60,235 bases of DNA from an uncultured Candidatus Saccharibacteria bacterium (GCA_947303945.1 CAMYZS010000007.1:1-60235); one strand, 5' to 3'; numbered from the stretch's first letter, positions 48,296-57,793 are shown. A program made the numbers and translations. Notes: generated by a model not told the origin, from the sequence alone.

Positions 48296-49726
48296 TTACT
48301 CTTCTCTACGCATTGGCGGGAATGGCACCCCCTCGCGCGCCGAAACGCCTTCAAATAGCCAAAAGTTGCGCTCCGAGTTGCCCCAACCACAGGTTGGCGG
48401 CATACCATATTCAAGCATCTCTACAAAATCCATATCTAGCATCTGCGCCTCATCGTCACCAGCATCGCGCATAGCCTGCTGACGCTGAAAGCGCTCGAGC
48501 TGATCAATTGGATCATTTAACTCCGAGAAGCCATTGCCCATTTCTGTGCCGAAAATAACTGGATGAAAACGCTCGGTTACGCGCGGATCTTCGGCGTGTT
48601 TCTTCGCAAGAGGAGACAATTCGACTGGTTCATGGATTAGCCAGAATGGGCCAACGGAATTTTTACGAATAATTTTCCACAAATAGTCGAGTAAGCGCGA
48701 GGCTTCGGCTTTTTCGTCAAATTTAACACTATTTTTACGTAAAATTTCGTGAATTTTCTTAATGTCTGGATTAAATACATCGATATCAAAGTTTTCTCTA
48801 ATGATGTCAGCGAAAGTGATTTTAGGCCACTCGCAATCGAGATTAACTTTCATTCCATCATGCTCAAATTGAAGTGTCCCCCAAGTTTCTTTACAGACAT
48901 ATTTAATCATCTCTTCATAGAGCGCCATACCTTCTTCGTAGTCTTGATAGGCTGCATAGGACTCCATCGCAACATGCTCTGGAAGATGTTCTTCATCCAT
49001 ACCTTCATTGCGAAAGCGTGGGCCAATATCATAGACGCGCTCATAGCCGCCTCCAATCAAGCGCTTGAGCGGTAGTTCGTGCGAGATGCGTAGGTAATAA
49101 TCCTGATTCAACGCATCCATATGCGTAACAAACGGATTAGCATCGGCGCCGCCAGTTGTAACCTCTAATACTGGAATGTTTATCTCAACAAAACCATGGC
49201 TGTTCAAGAATTGGCGCGTTGCGGTCCAGAACTTAGAACGACGAATAAAACGTTCGCGCACCTCGGGATTTACCGCCATATCAACATAACGGCGGCGAAG
49301 GCGTTCTTCCTTATTAGTAAAACCATCGCGACCTGGGAGCGGACGAAGTGCTTTAGTAAGAATGCGCGGCATATCGCAAAATACAGATATTTCGTCAGTC
49401 TTAGTGCGACCAACTTTGCCAGTCGCCTCCAGATAATCGCCAGTATCAAGCTTCTTGGTAAATTTAGCGGCATCATCCTTAAGAAGAATTTGGATTTGGC
49501 CAGAATCATCCGCAATTACTACGAAAGCAAGTTTACCAAAACTACGTATGCTAACAATTCGGCCGGCAACACAAACATCCTTGTCGGCATACTTATCGAA
49601 ACTCTTAAGAATATCTCCGATTTTCGTATTACGGTTGGAATGTGCTGGATACGGATCAATACCCTCCGCTCGGAGTTCATTTAGTTTGCGAATTCTTTCA
49701 TCGCGAAAATCTTTAAGAGTTGCCAT
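48296..49726 (-). CDS. lysS: Lysyl-tRNA synthetase, class II
   Basis: The 476-residue protein has the OB-fold tRNA-binding domain (DVCVAGRIVSIRSFGKLAFVVI in part), class II motif 2 (PRFRNEGMDEEHLPEHV), and the C-terminal GFSELNDPIDQ and MDFVEMLEYGMPPT. The motif 3 region departs from the usual GxGIGIDRLVM: here it reads CGWGNSERNFWLFEG then SAREGVPFPPMR, one residue shorter before the arginine but keeping G-x-G and R. Start: ATG 49726, with TATGAT ending 7 nt before it. It charges tRNA-Lys. Confidence 0.94.
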   Translation of the reverse strand: MATLKDFRDERIRKLNELRAEGIDPYPAHSNRNTKIGDILKSFDKYADKDVCVAGRIVSIRSFGKLAFVVIADDSGQIQILLKDDAAKFTKKLDTGDYLEATGKVGRTKTDEISVFCDMPRILTKALRPLPGRDGFTNKEERLRRRYVDMAVNPEVRERFIRRSKFWTATRQFLNSHGFVEINIPVLEVTTGGADANPFVTHMDALNQDYYLRISHELPLKRLIGGGYERVYDIGPRFRNEGMDEEHLPEHVAMESYAAYQDYEEGMALYEEMIKYVCKETWGTLQFEHDGMKVNLDCEWPKITFADIIRENFDIDVFNPDIKKIHEILRKNSVKFDEKAEASRLLDYLWKIIRKNSVGPFWLIHEPVELSPLAKKHAEDPRVTERFHPVIFGTEMGNGFSELNDPIDQLERFQRQQAMRDAGDDEAQMLDMDFVEMLEYGMPPTCGWGNSERNFWLFEGVSAREGVPFPPMRREE

Positions 49727-49733
49727 GCTCTAT

Positions 49734-49739
49734 ATCATA
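49734..49739 (-). promoter_or_regulatory. -10 box of lysS, leaderless type
   Basis: TATGAT on the minus strand, 7 nt before the ATG at 49726. Confidence 0.5.
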
Positions 49740-49812
49740 ACATCATTTAATTGATTAGTCGAGCATCACGTAATCCATCAATACCTTTGTAACACATCAG
49801 TGGAGTTAGGCA

Positions 49813-51066
49813 TCACGGCACGCGTTTGACGACCTTCTGATGCTCAGCGTTGCCAAAGAACGAATTATCTAGATATTTGTAGTCCATTAAATAATCGTTT
49901 TTGAATTTCAGAATACGGTAGACCGATTCATTAATACGCTCTTCGGAAACATTCTTTTTAATACTCTCTATAGCAAGCTCTGGATGTGACGGCAATAATA
50001 GTAAGTCAACTCCAGCATTGATGGCTCGATAGTATACTTCTGTTTCCGAATAGTTATTTGCTAATGCGCCCATATTCATGCCATCCGTAACAATCAGCCC
50101 GTCAAACCCAAGCTCTTTGCGTAAAATGGTTTTATTAATCTTTTTCGATAGCGTTGCGGGCGTATTATTATTTGTGATTTTCGGAAGCGCAATATGGCCG
50201 ATCATAATTACCTTTGCCCCATTCTTGATGGCATTTTTGAAAGGAACCAAATCCTCCTCATCCAACTGTTCGCGCGTGCGATTAATGACGGGGAGACTAA
50301 GGTGAGAATCGACCGCCGTGTCGCCATGTCCTGGGAAATGTTTATACGTAGCAATCACACCATTTTCCTCCAGCCCTTGCGCCAGTGCGAGTGACATCCT
50401 AGCGACAACTTCTGGTTTTTCCGAGAAACTCCGTCTACCAATAACCGTATTATTTGGATTCAAGAAAACATCAGCGTCTGGCGCAAAGTCAACATTTATC
50501 CCAATCACACGCATCTCTTCGGCCATCACGCGGCCGATTTCTTTGGCTAATTCCATATTATTAGTTTTGCCAACGCGATACATTTCCGGAATAATGGTTG
50601 CAGAATAATCTTGAATCATTCGAATACGTTGGACATTTCCGCCTTCTTGGTCGGTAGATATTATCAATGGACGTTTCGAATATGACTGCAGATTTTTAAC
50701 AAACTTTCTCGTAGCAGATAGTGTGCCATAGTTATTTTCCATTAAAATATACCCGCCATACGGAGCAGTTTTTAAACGCTCAATTTCTGCTTCAGAGATT
50801 TGCATGCCTGGATTTTGAACAATCAGAAGCTGCGCTACCTTCTCGTCTAGAGTCATTTTTTTAATTTCTTCAGCAATCTGATCCATTTTGGGCTGTGGCT
50901 TAGGTGCTGATTCGGATTCAGGTTTTTCCAGCTCCTTTTTCGTAGTCAGATGTTCTGGCTGATTGGTCGCTTCTCGTTCCATCAGCAATCGTGGCGCTAC
51001 AATAAAAGTTACCACGTAAAACGAAATTAAAAAGAGAACAAGAAGTAAGAAAACCTTGAACTTCAT
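49813..51066 (-). CDS. Membrane-anchored GH3 beta-N-acetylhexosaminidase (NagZ-like)
   Basis: The 417-residue protein has an N-terminal membrane anchor (about 4-26), a short Pro/Glu/Lys linker, and a glycoside hydrolase family 3 domain: STDQEGGNVQRI, FAPDADVF, the catalytic-histidine loop KHFPGHGDTAVDSHLSLP, and the nucleophile aspartate in GLIVTDGMNMGAL. It probably removes N-acetylglucosamine from peptidoglycan outside the cell. An AGAAAGGAGG site precedes the ATG. It follows the ABC exporter by 18 nt, so the two are co-transcribed. Confidence 0.92.
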   Translation of the reverse strand: MKFKVFLLLVLFLISFYVVTFIVAPRLLMEREATNQPEHLTTKKELEKPESESAPKPQPKMDQIAEEIKKMTLDEKVAQLLIVQNPGMQISEAEIERLKTAPYGGYILMENNYGTLSATRKFVKNLQSYSKRPLIISTDQEGGNVQRIRMIQDYSATIIPEMYRVGKTNNMELAKEIGRVMAEEMRVIGINVDFAPDADVFLNPNNTVIGRRSFSEKPEVVARMSLALAQGLEENGVIATYKHFPGHGDTAVDSHLSLPVINRTREQLDEEDLVPFKNAIKNGAKVIMIGHIALPKITNNNTPATLSKKINKTILRKELGFDGLIVTDGMNMGALANNYSETEVYYRAINAGVDLLLLPSHPELAIESIKKNVSEERINESVYRILKFKNDYLMDYKYLDNSFFGNAEHQKVVKRVP

Positions 51067-51084
51067 TGTCCTCCTTTCTTTTAA

Positions 51085-52887
51085 CTAATCTTTACCATCA
51101 AGAAATGCGCCCGATTGGCGAGACCACAGATGGTAATACTCGCCACCTTTCTCGAGTAATTGCTGATGCGTGCCTTGTTCAATTATTTTACCATTTTCTA
51201 ATACTACAATACGATCGAGACTAGCTATCGTCGAAAGACGGTGCGCAACTACAATACTAGTGCGCCCCCGCATTAGCTTAACGAGAGCATCCTGAATGAG
51301 CGCCTCCGATTCGGAATCAAGTGCAGATGTTGCCTCGTCGAGCACAAGAATTGGGGCATCTTTAAGAATTGCGCGCGCAATTGCAACACGCTGGCGTTGA
51401 CCGCCCGACAGCTTAATACCGCGCTCGCCCACAAGCGTATCATAGCCATTTGGCAAATCTTTAACAAAATCGTGCGCATTTGCCAGCTTGGCAGCGCGAA
51501 TAACTTCTTCCCGCGTAGCGTCTGGACGAGCGTAAGCAATATTGTCTGCAATACTGCGATGGAACAGTGAAGTCTCTTGCGGCACGTAAGCAATCGCTTC
51601 GCGTAAACTTACTTGCTGAACTTGACTAATATTTTGACCATCCACTAAAACTTCGCCATCCTGAACATCTGCGAAACGAAGAAGTAGTTTTGTGAGTGTA
51701 GTTTTTCCTGAGCCAGATATACCAACTAGACCAACGCGCTCGCCTGGTTCAATATGGAGCGTGAAATCTTTAAAAATTGGCGTCTTCGCATCGGCGTGTT
51801 GGAACGTAATATTTTTAAAGAGAATATCGCCTTTTTTAGCAACAAGCTCCTTGGCTTCTGGAACATCCTTTACAGCATCCTCGGTATCGAGAATCTGCGT
51901 CATTTCATAGGCGTCACCAAAAACTCTATTAATGTGTTTGAAAATATTATTAATATCCCATAATTCACGCATGATAGTCATGGAGTAGTTGACAATGAGA
52001 ATCAATGTAGAAATCGTCAATCCAAAGACCGGAACACCGATAATCATAAAAGTCACAAGAATAGCGATGATACCAATGTTTACAATATTAAACCAGAGGT
52101 CGCGAGTCATCGTGCCACGAATCTCGGCAAGGCCAGCACTGTAACTAGCGCGGTTAAAGTTCGCATAGCGATGGCGCTCGTGCGATTCGCGACCATACGA
52201 CTTAACCGAAAGAATATTCGACACAGAATCAGCAAGCTGACCGGTCTGTTTATTTTCCGCCTCGGCGCGCTCCTTACTTAAATGCGCAATACGATCGGAA
52301 GTTAAGGCTGAGCAGATAGTATATAACACGATGAAGGCAGTGAGTCCAAATGCAAACCATGGCGCGCGCGGAATCAGTACCACCATAATAAATACGACTA
52401 GCGAGATTAAGTAGACAATTTCGTAAATTAATACATCAAAGAAACGTTCAAATGAGCCAACGAATTTATTTGTCTGCGAAACAAGCGAGCCCGAGAATCT
52501 ATCACTATGGAACTGCATAGACTGTGAACTAATTGTATCAAAGCAGATTGCAGAAAGATCATAGAGCACTTTTAATTCAAATTTCCAGCTCCAATATACG
52601 CGAAGCCAACCAAGTACAACACTACCTCCAAAGAATAGCCCTATTAATAATAACCCTTGAGGCAGAAGTGTTGGTACGATTTGGTCGTTTGGAATCCCGA
52701 CCGAAATCGCATCGATCATATTTGCGAAAATTAGCGGGATTAAAGTTGTGCGAATTAGTACAACGATTGGCGTCGATAGAAACGTACCAATAGCATACCA
52801 TTTGTATTTTTTTGACGTTTGCCAATAGTAGTACAGCGTGCGCTTCGCAACCGACGCGCGCTGCTTGCTATTATGTTTTGTTCTCAT
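51085..52887 (-). CDS. ABC exporter (fused membrane and ATPase domains)
   Basis: The 600-residue half transporter has six membrane segments in its first 320 residues and a nucleotide-binding domain with Walker A GISGSGKTT, the Q-loop YVPQETSLF, the signature LSGGQRQRVAIARAI, Walker B ILVLDEATSALD and H-loop VVAHRLSTI. It is of the MsbA/MdlB/multidrug type; the substrate cannot be told. It is followed by the GH3 enzyme in the same operon, which may hint at an envelope-related cargo. TATAAT ends 7 nt before the ATG. Confidence 0.92.
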   Translation of the reverse strand: MRTKHNSKQRASVAKRTLYYYWQTSKKYKWYAIGTFLSTPIVVLIRTTLIPLIFANMIDAISVGIPNDQIVPTLLPQGLLLIGLFFGGSVVLGWLRVYWSWKFELKVLYDLSAICFDTISSQSMQFHSDRFSGSLVSQTNKFVGSFERFFDVLIYEIVYLISLVVFIMVVLIPRAPWFAFGLTAFIVLYTICSALTSDRIAHLSKERAEAENKQTGQLADSVSNILSVKSYGRESHERHRYANFNRASYSAGLAEIRGTMTRDLWFNIVNIGIIAILVTFMIIGVPVFGLTISTLILIVNYSMTIMRELWDINNIFKHINRVFGDAYEMTQILDTEDAVKDVPEAKELVAKKGDILFKNITFQHADAKTPIFKDFTLHIEPGERVGLVGISGSGKTTLTKLLLRFADVQDGEVLVDGQNISQVQQVSLREAIAYVPQETSLFHRSIADNIAYARPDATREEVIRAAKLANAHDFVKDLPNGYDTLVGERGIKLSGGQRQRVAIARAILKDAPILVLDEATSALDSESEALIQDALVKLMRGRTSIVVAHRLSTIASLDRIVVLENGKIIEQGTHQQLLEKGGEYYHLWSRQSGAFLDGKD

Positions 52888-52894
52888 AAATTAT

Positions 52895-52900
52895 ATTATA
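52895..52900 (-). promoter_or_regulatory. -10 box of the ABC exporter operon, leaderless type
   Basis: TATAAT on the minus strand, 7 nt before ATG 52887. Confidence 0.6.
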
Positions 52901-52933
52901 TCCTTTTTATTGCTTATTTTTATTAACGCGCGC

Positions 52934-52969
52934 AAAAACGCGCCATTTTGTATACAACGACGCGTTTTT
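52934..52969 (-). terminator. greA terminator
   Basis: Minus strand AAAAACGCG ... CGCGTTTTT with an 18-nt loop, 11 nt after the greA stop. Confidence 0.8.
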
Positions 52970-52979
52970 AGAAAAGCAA

Positions 52980-53426
52980 TTAATCAATGGCGGTAACTTT
53001 AAATACCTTACCATTAGGTAAAACGGCTTCTTCGCCTACCTTCTTGCCCAAGATAGCCTTACCGATTGGCGACTCATCACTAATTTTCCCTTCGAGCGGA
53101 TTCGCCTCGACCGCACCAACTAGCGTATATTGACTAGTTTTGCCGGCGGACTCAAGTGATACTATACTACCCATGGCAACTTTCTGCTTCTTTCCCCCCT
53201 TGATAATCTTGGCGTGAAGCAAGATGTCTTGAATTTCTAAAATACGTCCTTCGACTACTTTTTGCTCACCGCGAGCAGCGCTGTAGTCTTCGTTTTCGCT
53301 AAGATCCCCATAGGAACGCGCGAGGGCGATTTTCTCGGCAATTTCTGGGCGACGGGCGATAAGCTGTTCAAGCTCATTTTCCAAATCTTTGCGACCTGCG
53401 GCGGTAATACTAACAGTCTTAGCCAT
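52980..53426 (-). CDS. greA: Transcription elongation factor GreA
   Basis: The 148-residue protein has the coiled-coil N-domain (LENELEQLIARRPEIAEKIA, ARSYGDLSENEDYSAARGEQ with the tip acidic pair, EGRILEIQDIL) and the FKBP-like C-domain (ESPIGKAILGKKVGEEAVL). It rescues backtracked RNA polymerase. The length is slightly below the usual 158. It has a GGAAGGAGGG site and its own terminator. Confidence 0.95.
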   Translation of the reverse strand: MAKTVSITAAGRKDLENELEQLIARRPEIAEKIALARSYGDLSENEDYSAARGEQKVVEGRILEIQDILLHAKIIKGGKKQKVAMGSIVSLESAGKTSQYTLVGAVEANPLEGKISDESPIGKAILGKKVGEEAVLPNGKVFKVTAID

Positions 53427-53471
53427 ATACCCTCCTTCCCTTAACTATTATGTTTAATTTATTATTAATAT

Positions 53472-54707
53472 CTAAGAAAGTTTACTAATAAATTCATTTA
53501 AGGTCAAGAGCTTTGTTTCGCTAGTCTTACGGTTTTTAAATTCAACCTTCTCCTCGGCTAAGGTCTTGTCGCTAACAACAACACGATACGGAATCCCCAT
53601 TAAGTCTGCATCGGCAAACTTCTCACCCGTACGTGCATTAATACGATCGTCAAGAATAATATTGTCTGGGGCTTTCGCGTAAAGCTCGGCAGCTTTTTTC
53701 GCGCCTTCCTCGCCAATGCCGACAAGGTAATATTTATATGGCGCAATTTCTTCTGGCCAGATTAGGCCTTTATTGTCGCTTAGCCTTTCCGCTATTACAC
53801 CCATCACGCGGCTCGGCCCAATCCCATAACTGCCCATAAATACCTTCTGGCGTTTACCATCCCTGTCATTAAAGCAAAGGTCTAGTGTATCGGAGTATCT
53901 ATAACCAAGCGTAAAGATATTCCCAACTTCTGCCGCTTTGCATTTTTCAAGGTTCTTTTCGTTCAGTCCAAGCTGCGCAAGGGTTTCCGGATTATAAACT
54001 TCCTCATTGATGGCAATATTCTTATCGCGATCTAGATAAATAATATCCTCGCCCGAATCACATAAAGTCTGAAACTCGTCACTATATTTACTAAAAGAAC
54101 CACCCGATGCAAAAGTGCGAAATGTGCTGTCTCCTATACCTAGTCGGTCAAAGATTTTTAAGTAAGTCTTTACGACTAGTTCATAGAATTCTTCGTGTTG
54201 CTCGCGATTCTCGCTAAAACTATATAAATCTTTCATTAAGAATTCACGCGTACGCATGATACCAGACTTGGCGCGAAGTTCATTGCGGAATTTGGTCTGG
54301 AACTGATAAACATAGATTGGTAGGTCCTTATAGCTAGAGATAAACGTTTTCATTAAGCGCGTAAAAGCTTCTTCGTGCGTCGTCGCTAATCCAAGTTCGC
54401 CACCGGCATTTAGTTTTGTTTTAAACCAGACGTCTAGGACATCATCGTTCCAACGCCCGCTCGCTACCCATGCATCTTTTGGCTGCAAGCCAGTCATGCG
54501 GAGTTCCTCGCCACCAATAGCGTCTATTTCCTCACGTATTATTTGAACAATTTTCTCAAGAGTGCGCATGCCAAGAGGCAAAAAGTCATATACGCCCGCC
54601 ATTTCCTTATAAATATAACCAGCACGCAAAAGGTATTTAGCGCTTACGCTAGTTTCATCAGCCGGCGCCGTCTTCATAGTCTTAGTAAACGATTGACTTA
54701 ACTTCAT
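53472..54707 (-). CDS. proS: Prolyl-tRNA synthetase, short form without editing insert
   Basis: The 411-residue class II synthetase has motif 1 (LPLGMRTLEKIVQIIREE), motif 2 (QTKFRNELRAKSGIMRTREF with MKDLYSF), and motif 3 (GSYGIGPSRVMGVIAE), followed by an anticodon-binding domain. The INS editing domain between motifs 2 and 3, present in the roughly 570-residue bacterial form, is absent. Short forms of this type are known in some lineages and rely on separate or no editing of Ala-tRNA-Pro. A perfect hairpin (about 54730-54748) lies just upstream of the promoter region. Confidence 0.95.
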   Translation of the reverse strand: MKLSQSFTKTMKTAPADETSVSAKYLLRAGYIYKEMAGVYDFLPLGMRTLEKIVQIIREEIDAIGGEELRMTGLQPKDAWVASGRWNDDVLDVWFKTKLNAGGELGLATTHEEAFTRLMKTFISSYKDLPIYVYQFQTKFRNELRAKSGIMRTREFLMKDLYSFSENREQHEEFYELVVKTYLKIFDRLGIGDSTFRTFASGGSFSKYSDEFQTLCDSGEDIIYLDRDKNIAINEEVYNPETLAQLGLNEKNLEKCKAAEVGNIFTLGYRYSDTLDLCFNDRDGKRQKVFMGSYGIGPSRVMGVIAERLSDNKGLIWPEEIAPYKYYLVGIGEEGAKKAAELYAKAPDNIILDDRINARTGEKFADADLMGIPYRVVVSDKTLAEEKVEFKNRKTSETKLLTLNEFISKLS

Positions 54708-54729
54708 ATTTATTATCCTATCATACTAT

Positions 54730-54748
54730 TAACACTTTACGAAAGTGT
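54730..54748. other. Small perfect hairpin upstream of proS
   Basis: AACACTTT-ACG-AAAGTGTT is followed by T6 only on the plus strand, where no gene ends. It may be an operator or an ftsK 3' stem rather than a terminator. Confidence 0.4.
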
Positions 54749-54777
54749 TTTTTGTGTTATTAATTTCAAGATTGCTT

Positions 54778-57018
54778 TTAGGCTAGATTGTCATATTCAT
54801 CCATCGACGAAATAAGCAGCTCGCGCCCTTTATTACCGCCAGAGGAATCACCAACGATTCCTTGATCGGATAATTCATCTATAATCGCCGCCGCGCGGCC
54901 ATAACCGATACGAAGGCGACGCTGAAGTAGCGAAGTGGATATTTTTCCCTCGCGGAGCGCAACTTCGACAGCTTGACGCTTGATATCACCCCCTGCGCCA
55001 CCCATATCCATGCCGACCCCAGCAGAGCCTTTCCCGCCGAGCATAACCTGTTGGGAGGTAACTTCTTCATTATAGTCTGTTGGCGCTTGCTGACGTAGAA
55101 AATCGGTTACTTTACTGATTTCTGGATCGCTCACGAAAGCACCCTGAACGCGAATAGGTTTCCCCATCATTTCTGTAGTAAGAAATAGCATATCACCCGA
55201 GCCGAGTAGCTTCTCGGCACCACCCATATCGAGCATGACGCGAGAGTCGGTATTATTATTAACCGCAAAGGCAATACGGCCAGGAATGTTAGCCTTAATA
55301 AGACCAGTAACGACTTTAACCTCTGGGCGCTGCGTAGCGAGAACGAGATGTATACCGGCCGCGCGCCCCTTCTGGGCAATTCGGACAATTAGAGTCTCTA
55401 GTTCTTTGCCCGCCATCATCATAAGGTCTGCCATCTCATCGACAATAACAACAATGTACGGCATTTTGCCATTATCGTGTTTTTGTTTATTGCCATCATC
55501 GTCGGCGATAGTTGCCGATATATTATCTTTTGCCATTTTTTCGTTGTAATCTACAATGTTTTTCACTCGCGACTCCTTCATGGTCGTGTAGCGCGACTCC
55601 ATTTCTTTGACTGCCCATTGCATAGCGCTAAGAGCCTCGGAGACATTCGTAATTACTGGCGCAAGTAGATGCGGAATAGCATCATAAGCGGCCATCTCGA
55701 CCTGCTTAGGATCAACAATAATTAGCCGTAAGTCTGCAGGTGAATTATGATACAACATCGACATAATCAGAGTGTTGGTCATAACTGATTTACCGGATCC
55801 AGTAGTACCCGCAATTAGCAAATGTGGCATTTTAGCAAGATTCCCTACGATTGGACGACCAGAAATATCTTTGCCAACCGTAAAGGCTAGCGGCTTATCG
55901 GCGATTGCCTTATTCCATTCGCTAGATTTTAAGAGTTCATGCAAGCCAACGCTTGCGGCTTTATTGTTTGGGATCTCGATACCAACAGTACGCGTGCCTG
56001 GGATAGGCGCTTCGATACGAATCTTGTCTTTTGCTAAATTGAGCGCCAAGTCACGATCGAGCGTTGCGATTTTGCTAACTTTAACGCCTGCTGGCGGACG
56101 AAGCGTGTATTGCGTAATGCGAGGACCAACATTAGCCCCCTCAACTTCAACATTGATACCAAATTGCTCAAGCGTATCTTTGATAATAGCAGCATTATTA
56201 TGCGTATCGCCAGGGTCGGCGGGAGAGCGTTTTTTGCTCAGGAGTTCCATTGATGGCATCTCCCAATTCGGGTCGCTTACCGCCAAAAGTGCAGTCGGCT
56301 CATCATTAACGGGGGGCTTTTCGGCTCGATCGTCCCTCTTGCTTAATAGACTGTGTTTTTTATGGTCGGCAATTTCAACATTAGAATTAACTTTGAAGTT
56401 CTTTAGGCCATCATCGCTTCCGTCATCCTCGACCCCACGAATGCCATTTGCGCGGCGCATAACTTTGGCATTCTTAGCATCCTCATCATTCTTACTAGTT
56501 TTAAAGATAGAGCCAATCTTACGAAATAACGTAGCTGGCGCTTCGGCATACATAAATAATGCTGTAATTAAGATTAAGACGATATATATAAAGATAGAGA
56601 CACCGCCACCTAGCGACTTAACGGCAATATCATTGAGGCTCTCGCCAACTATGCCGCCCGTGGAGTTAGCTTGGCCGTAGCTGGGGACGCCAAAGATGCC
56701 ACTAAACCAGAAAATCATCAAGATAGACGCTATCCAAACACTAGCGTCGAGACGGTTATTTTGAGCACGAAAAATCATTACAGCCAAATAAACCAAGATG
56801 ATTGGGAATAAATAAGTTGTATATCCGAAAATCTTTAAGGAAACATCGTTTATAGTTTTTAAGACTGGCCCGCCCTTCCCCATCCAGGTTGCAACAAGGA
56901 CAATCGCTACGCAAATCATAATAAGAGCCATAATTTGGCGCCAAAAACCTCCAGGTAGCTCATGTGAATTAGTTACCTCTGGAGCCTTTTTTCTTCTTCC
57001 GCGTTTTCTGTTTGCCAT
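54778..57018 (-). CDS. ftsK: DNA translocase FtsK/SpoIIIE
   Basis: The 746-residue protein has four membrane helices in the first 165 residues, a charged linker, and the motor: NVEVEGANVGPRITQYTLRP, Walker A AGTTGSGKSVM (near 400), Walker B VVIVDEMADLMM (near 520), and the GRAAGIHLVLATQRP arginine-containing segment. The C-terminal gamma winged helix (KISTSLLQRRLRIGYGRAAAI) binds KOPS-like DNA. It pumps chromosome termini at division. TATAAT at 57025-57030 ends 6 nt before the ATG. Confidence 0.97.
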   Translation of the reverse strand: MANRKRGRRKKAPEVTNSHELPGGFWRQIMALIMICVAIVLVATWMGKGGPVLKTINDVSLKIFGYTTYLFPIILVYLAVMIFRAQNNRLDASVWIASILMIFWFSGIFGVPSYGQANSTGGIVGESLNDIAVKSLGGGVSIFIYIVLILITALFMYAEAPATLFRKIGSIFKTSKNDEDAKNAKVMRRANGIRGVEDDGSDDGLKNFKVNSNVEIADHKKHSLLSKRDDRAEKPPVNDEPTALLAVSDPNWEMPSMELLSKKRSPADPGDTHNNAAIIKDTLEQFGINVEVEGANVGPRITQYTLRPPAGVKVSKIATLDRDLALNLAKDKIRIEAPIPGTRTVGIEIPNNKAASVGLHELLKSSEWNKAIADKPLAFTVGKDISGRPIVGNLAKMPHLLIAGTTGSGKSVMTNTLIMSMLYHNSPADLRLIIVDPKQVEMAAYDAIPHLLAPVITNVSEALSAMQWAVKEMESRYTTMKESRVKNIVDYNEKMAKDNISATIADDDGNKQKHDNGKMPYIVVIVDEMADLMMMAGKELETLIVRIAQKGRAAGIHLVLATQRPEVKVVTGLIKANIPGRIAFAVNNNTDSRVMLDMGGAEKLLGSGDMLFLTTEMMGKPIRVQGAFVSDPEISKVTDFLRQQAPTDYNEEVTSQQVMLGGKGSAGVGMDMGGAGGDIKRQAVEVALREGKISTSLLQRRLRIGYGRAAAIIDELSDQGIVGDSSGGNKGRELLISSMDEYDNLA

Positions 57019-57024
57019 AAGGAT

Positions 57025-57030
57025 ATTATA
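57025..57030 (-). promoter_or_regulatory. -10 box of ftsK, leaderless type
   Basis: TATAAT on the minus strand, 6 nt before ATG 57018 and directly after the T tail of the preceding terminator. Confidence 0.62.
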
Positions 57031-57035
57031 CCATA

Positions 57036-57066
57036 AAAATCGACCCCCATTCTTATGAGGGCCGAT
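57036..57066 (-). terminator. Terminator of the gene at 57087
   Basis: Minus strand ATCGGCCCTCAT-AAGA-ATGGGGGTCGAT with mismatches, followed by TTTTT. Confidence 0.75.
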
Positions 57067-57086
57067 ATAGCTATAGCGCTTATTAA

Positions 57087-57758
57087 TTAATCACCATAAA
57101 GAGTGACCATTGTAGCAATGAAGCACAATATAAACGAAAGCGCGCCAAGTCCGACCCCAATAAAACTAGCAAGACGCGCGTTTGCGGTTTTGCCGTCCGC
57201 TATCGATTTAGCAATAAACGCCATCGCACAAACGCCTGCAGCCATAATGAAGGTTGGCAAGAAACTGTTAAGCCAGATATTCTTTTGCAATGTCCTGAAG
57301 CCATATTCTTTACCAATACCTATTGTAATAAGTGAATAGAGAACCAAGCAAACAAGGTCAACAATATAGACAAATAGAATCGCAAAAAATGTTTTTGCAA
57401 TACAGTCCCAGCTTTTTTTAAGTGCTTCCCCATCGGTTACTCTGCTCAACGTGACAATTCCGACAATTCCTGCCACGAGCGCGAAAAGGGTGCCGAGAAG
57501 AGTTAGTCCCGTTCCGGTTAATGATAAGACGCTAACTACATTTGAACCTAGATGCTCCGTAAAGATTGGCATTTTAAAGCTCCATGCGCCGTCTTTACCG
57601 ATAGTTGTAAACGCCGCTATCGATGCGAATATGCCAGCAAAACCAAAAAAGCAGGCAAGCGCAATCGCCCAGGCGTTCGCACATGCTAAAGATTTATGGT
57701 TAACTTTTAATTTTGGCATTTTGACCGGCGCGACGACCGGTGTCTCTGTTTCCGCCAT
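57087..57758 (-). CDS. Orphan polytopic membrane protein
   Basis: From ATG 57758 (GGGAG site 5 nt away) the protein has 223 residues with five membrane segments (about 30-52, 75-100, 118-145, 160-182 and 195-218) and short loops. No motif I recognise. It is a single unit, with its promoter (TATAAT 57788-57793) overlapping the tail of the pnp terminator and its own terminator before ftsK. An upstream in-frame GTG at 57764 overlaps the ribosome site and is rejected. Confidence 0.7.
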   Translation of the reverse strand: MAETETPVVAPVKMPKLKVNHKSLACANAWAIALACFFGFAGIFASIAAFTTIGKDGAWSFKMPIFTEHLGSNVVSVLSLTGTGLTLLGTLFALVAGIVGIVTLSRVTDGEALKKSWDCIAKTFFAILFVYIVDLVCLVLYSLITIGIGKEYGFRTLQKNIWLNSFLPTFIMAAGVCAMAFIAKSIADGKTANARLASFIGVGLGALSFILCFIATMVTLYGD

Positions 57759-57787
57759 ATACACTCCCGTTATGTTTAATTACTTTC

Positions 57788-57793
57788 ATTATA
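57788..57793 (-). promoter_or_regulatory. -10 box of the gene at 57087
   Basis: TATAAT on the minus strand; leader about 23 nt with a ribosome site. Confidence 0.55.

Noticed and set aside
54730-54753. Hairpin plus T6 as a plus-strand terminator
   Set aside because: No plus-strand gene ends there; both neighbours are on the minus strand, for which the T run is on the wrong side.
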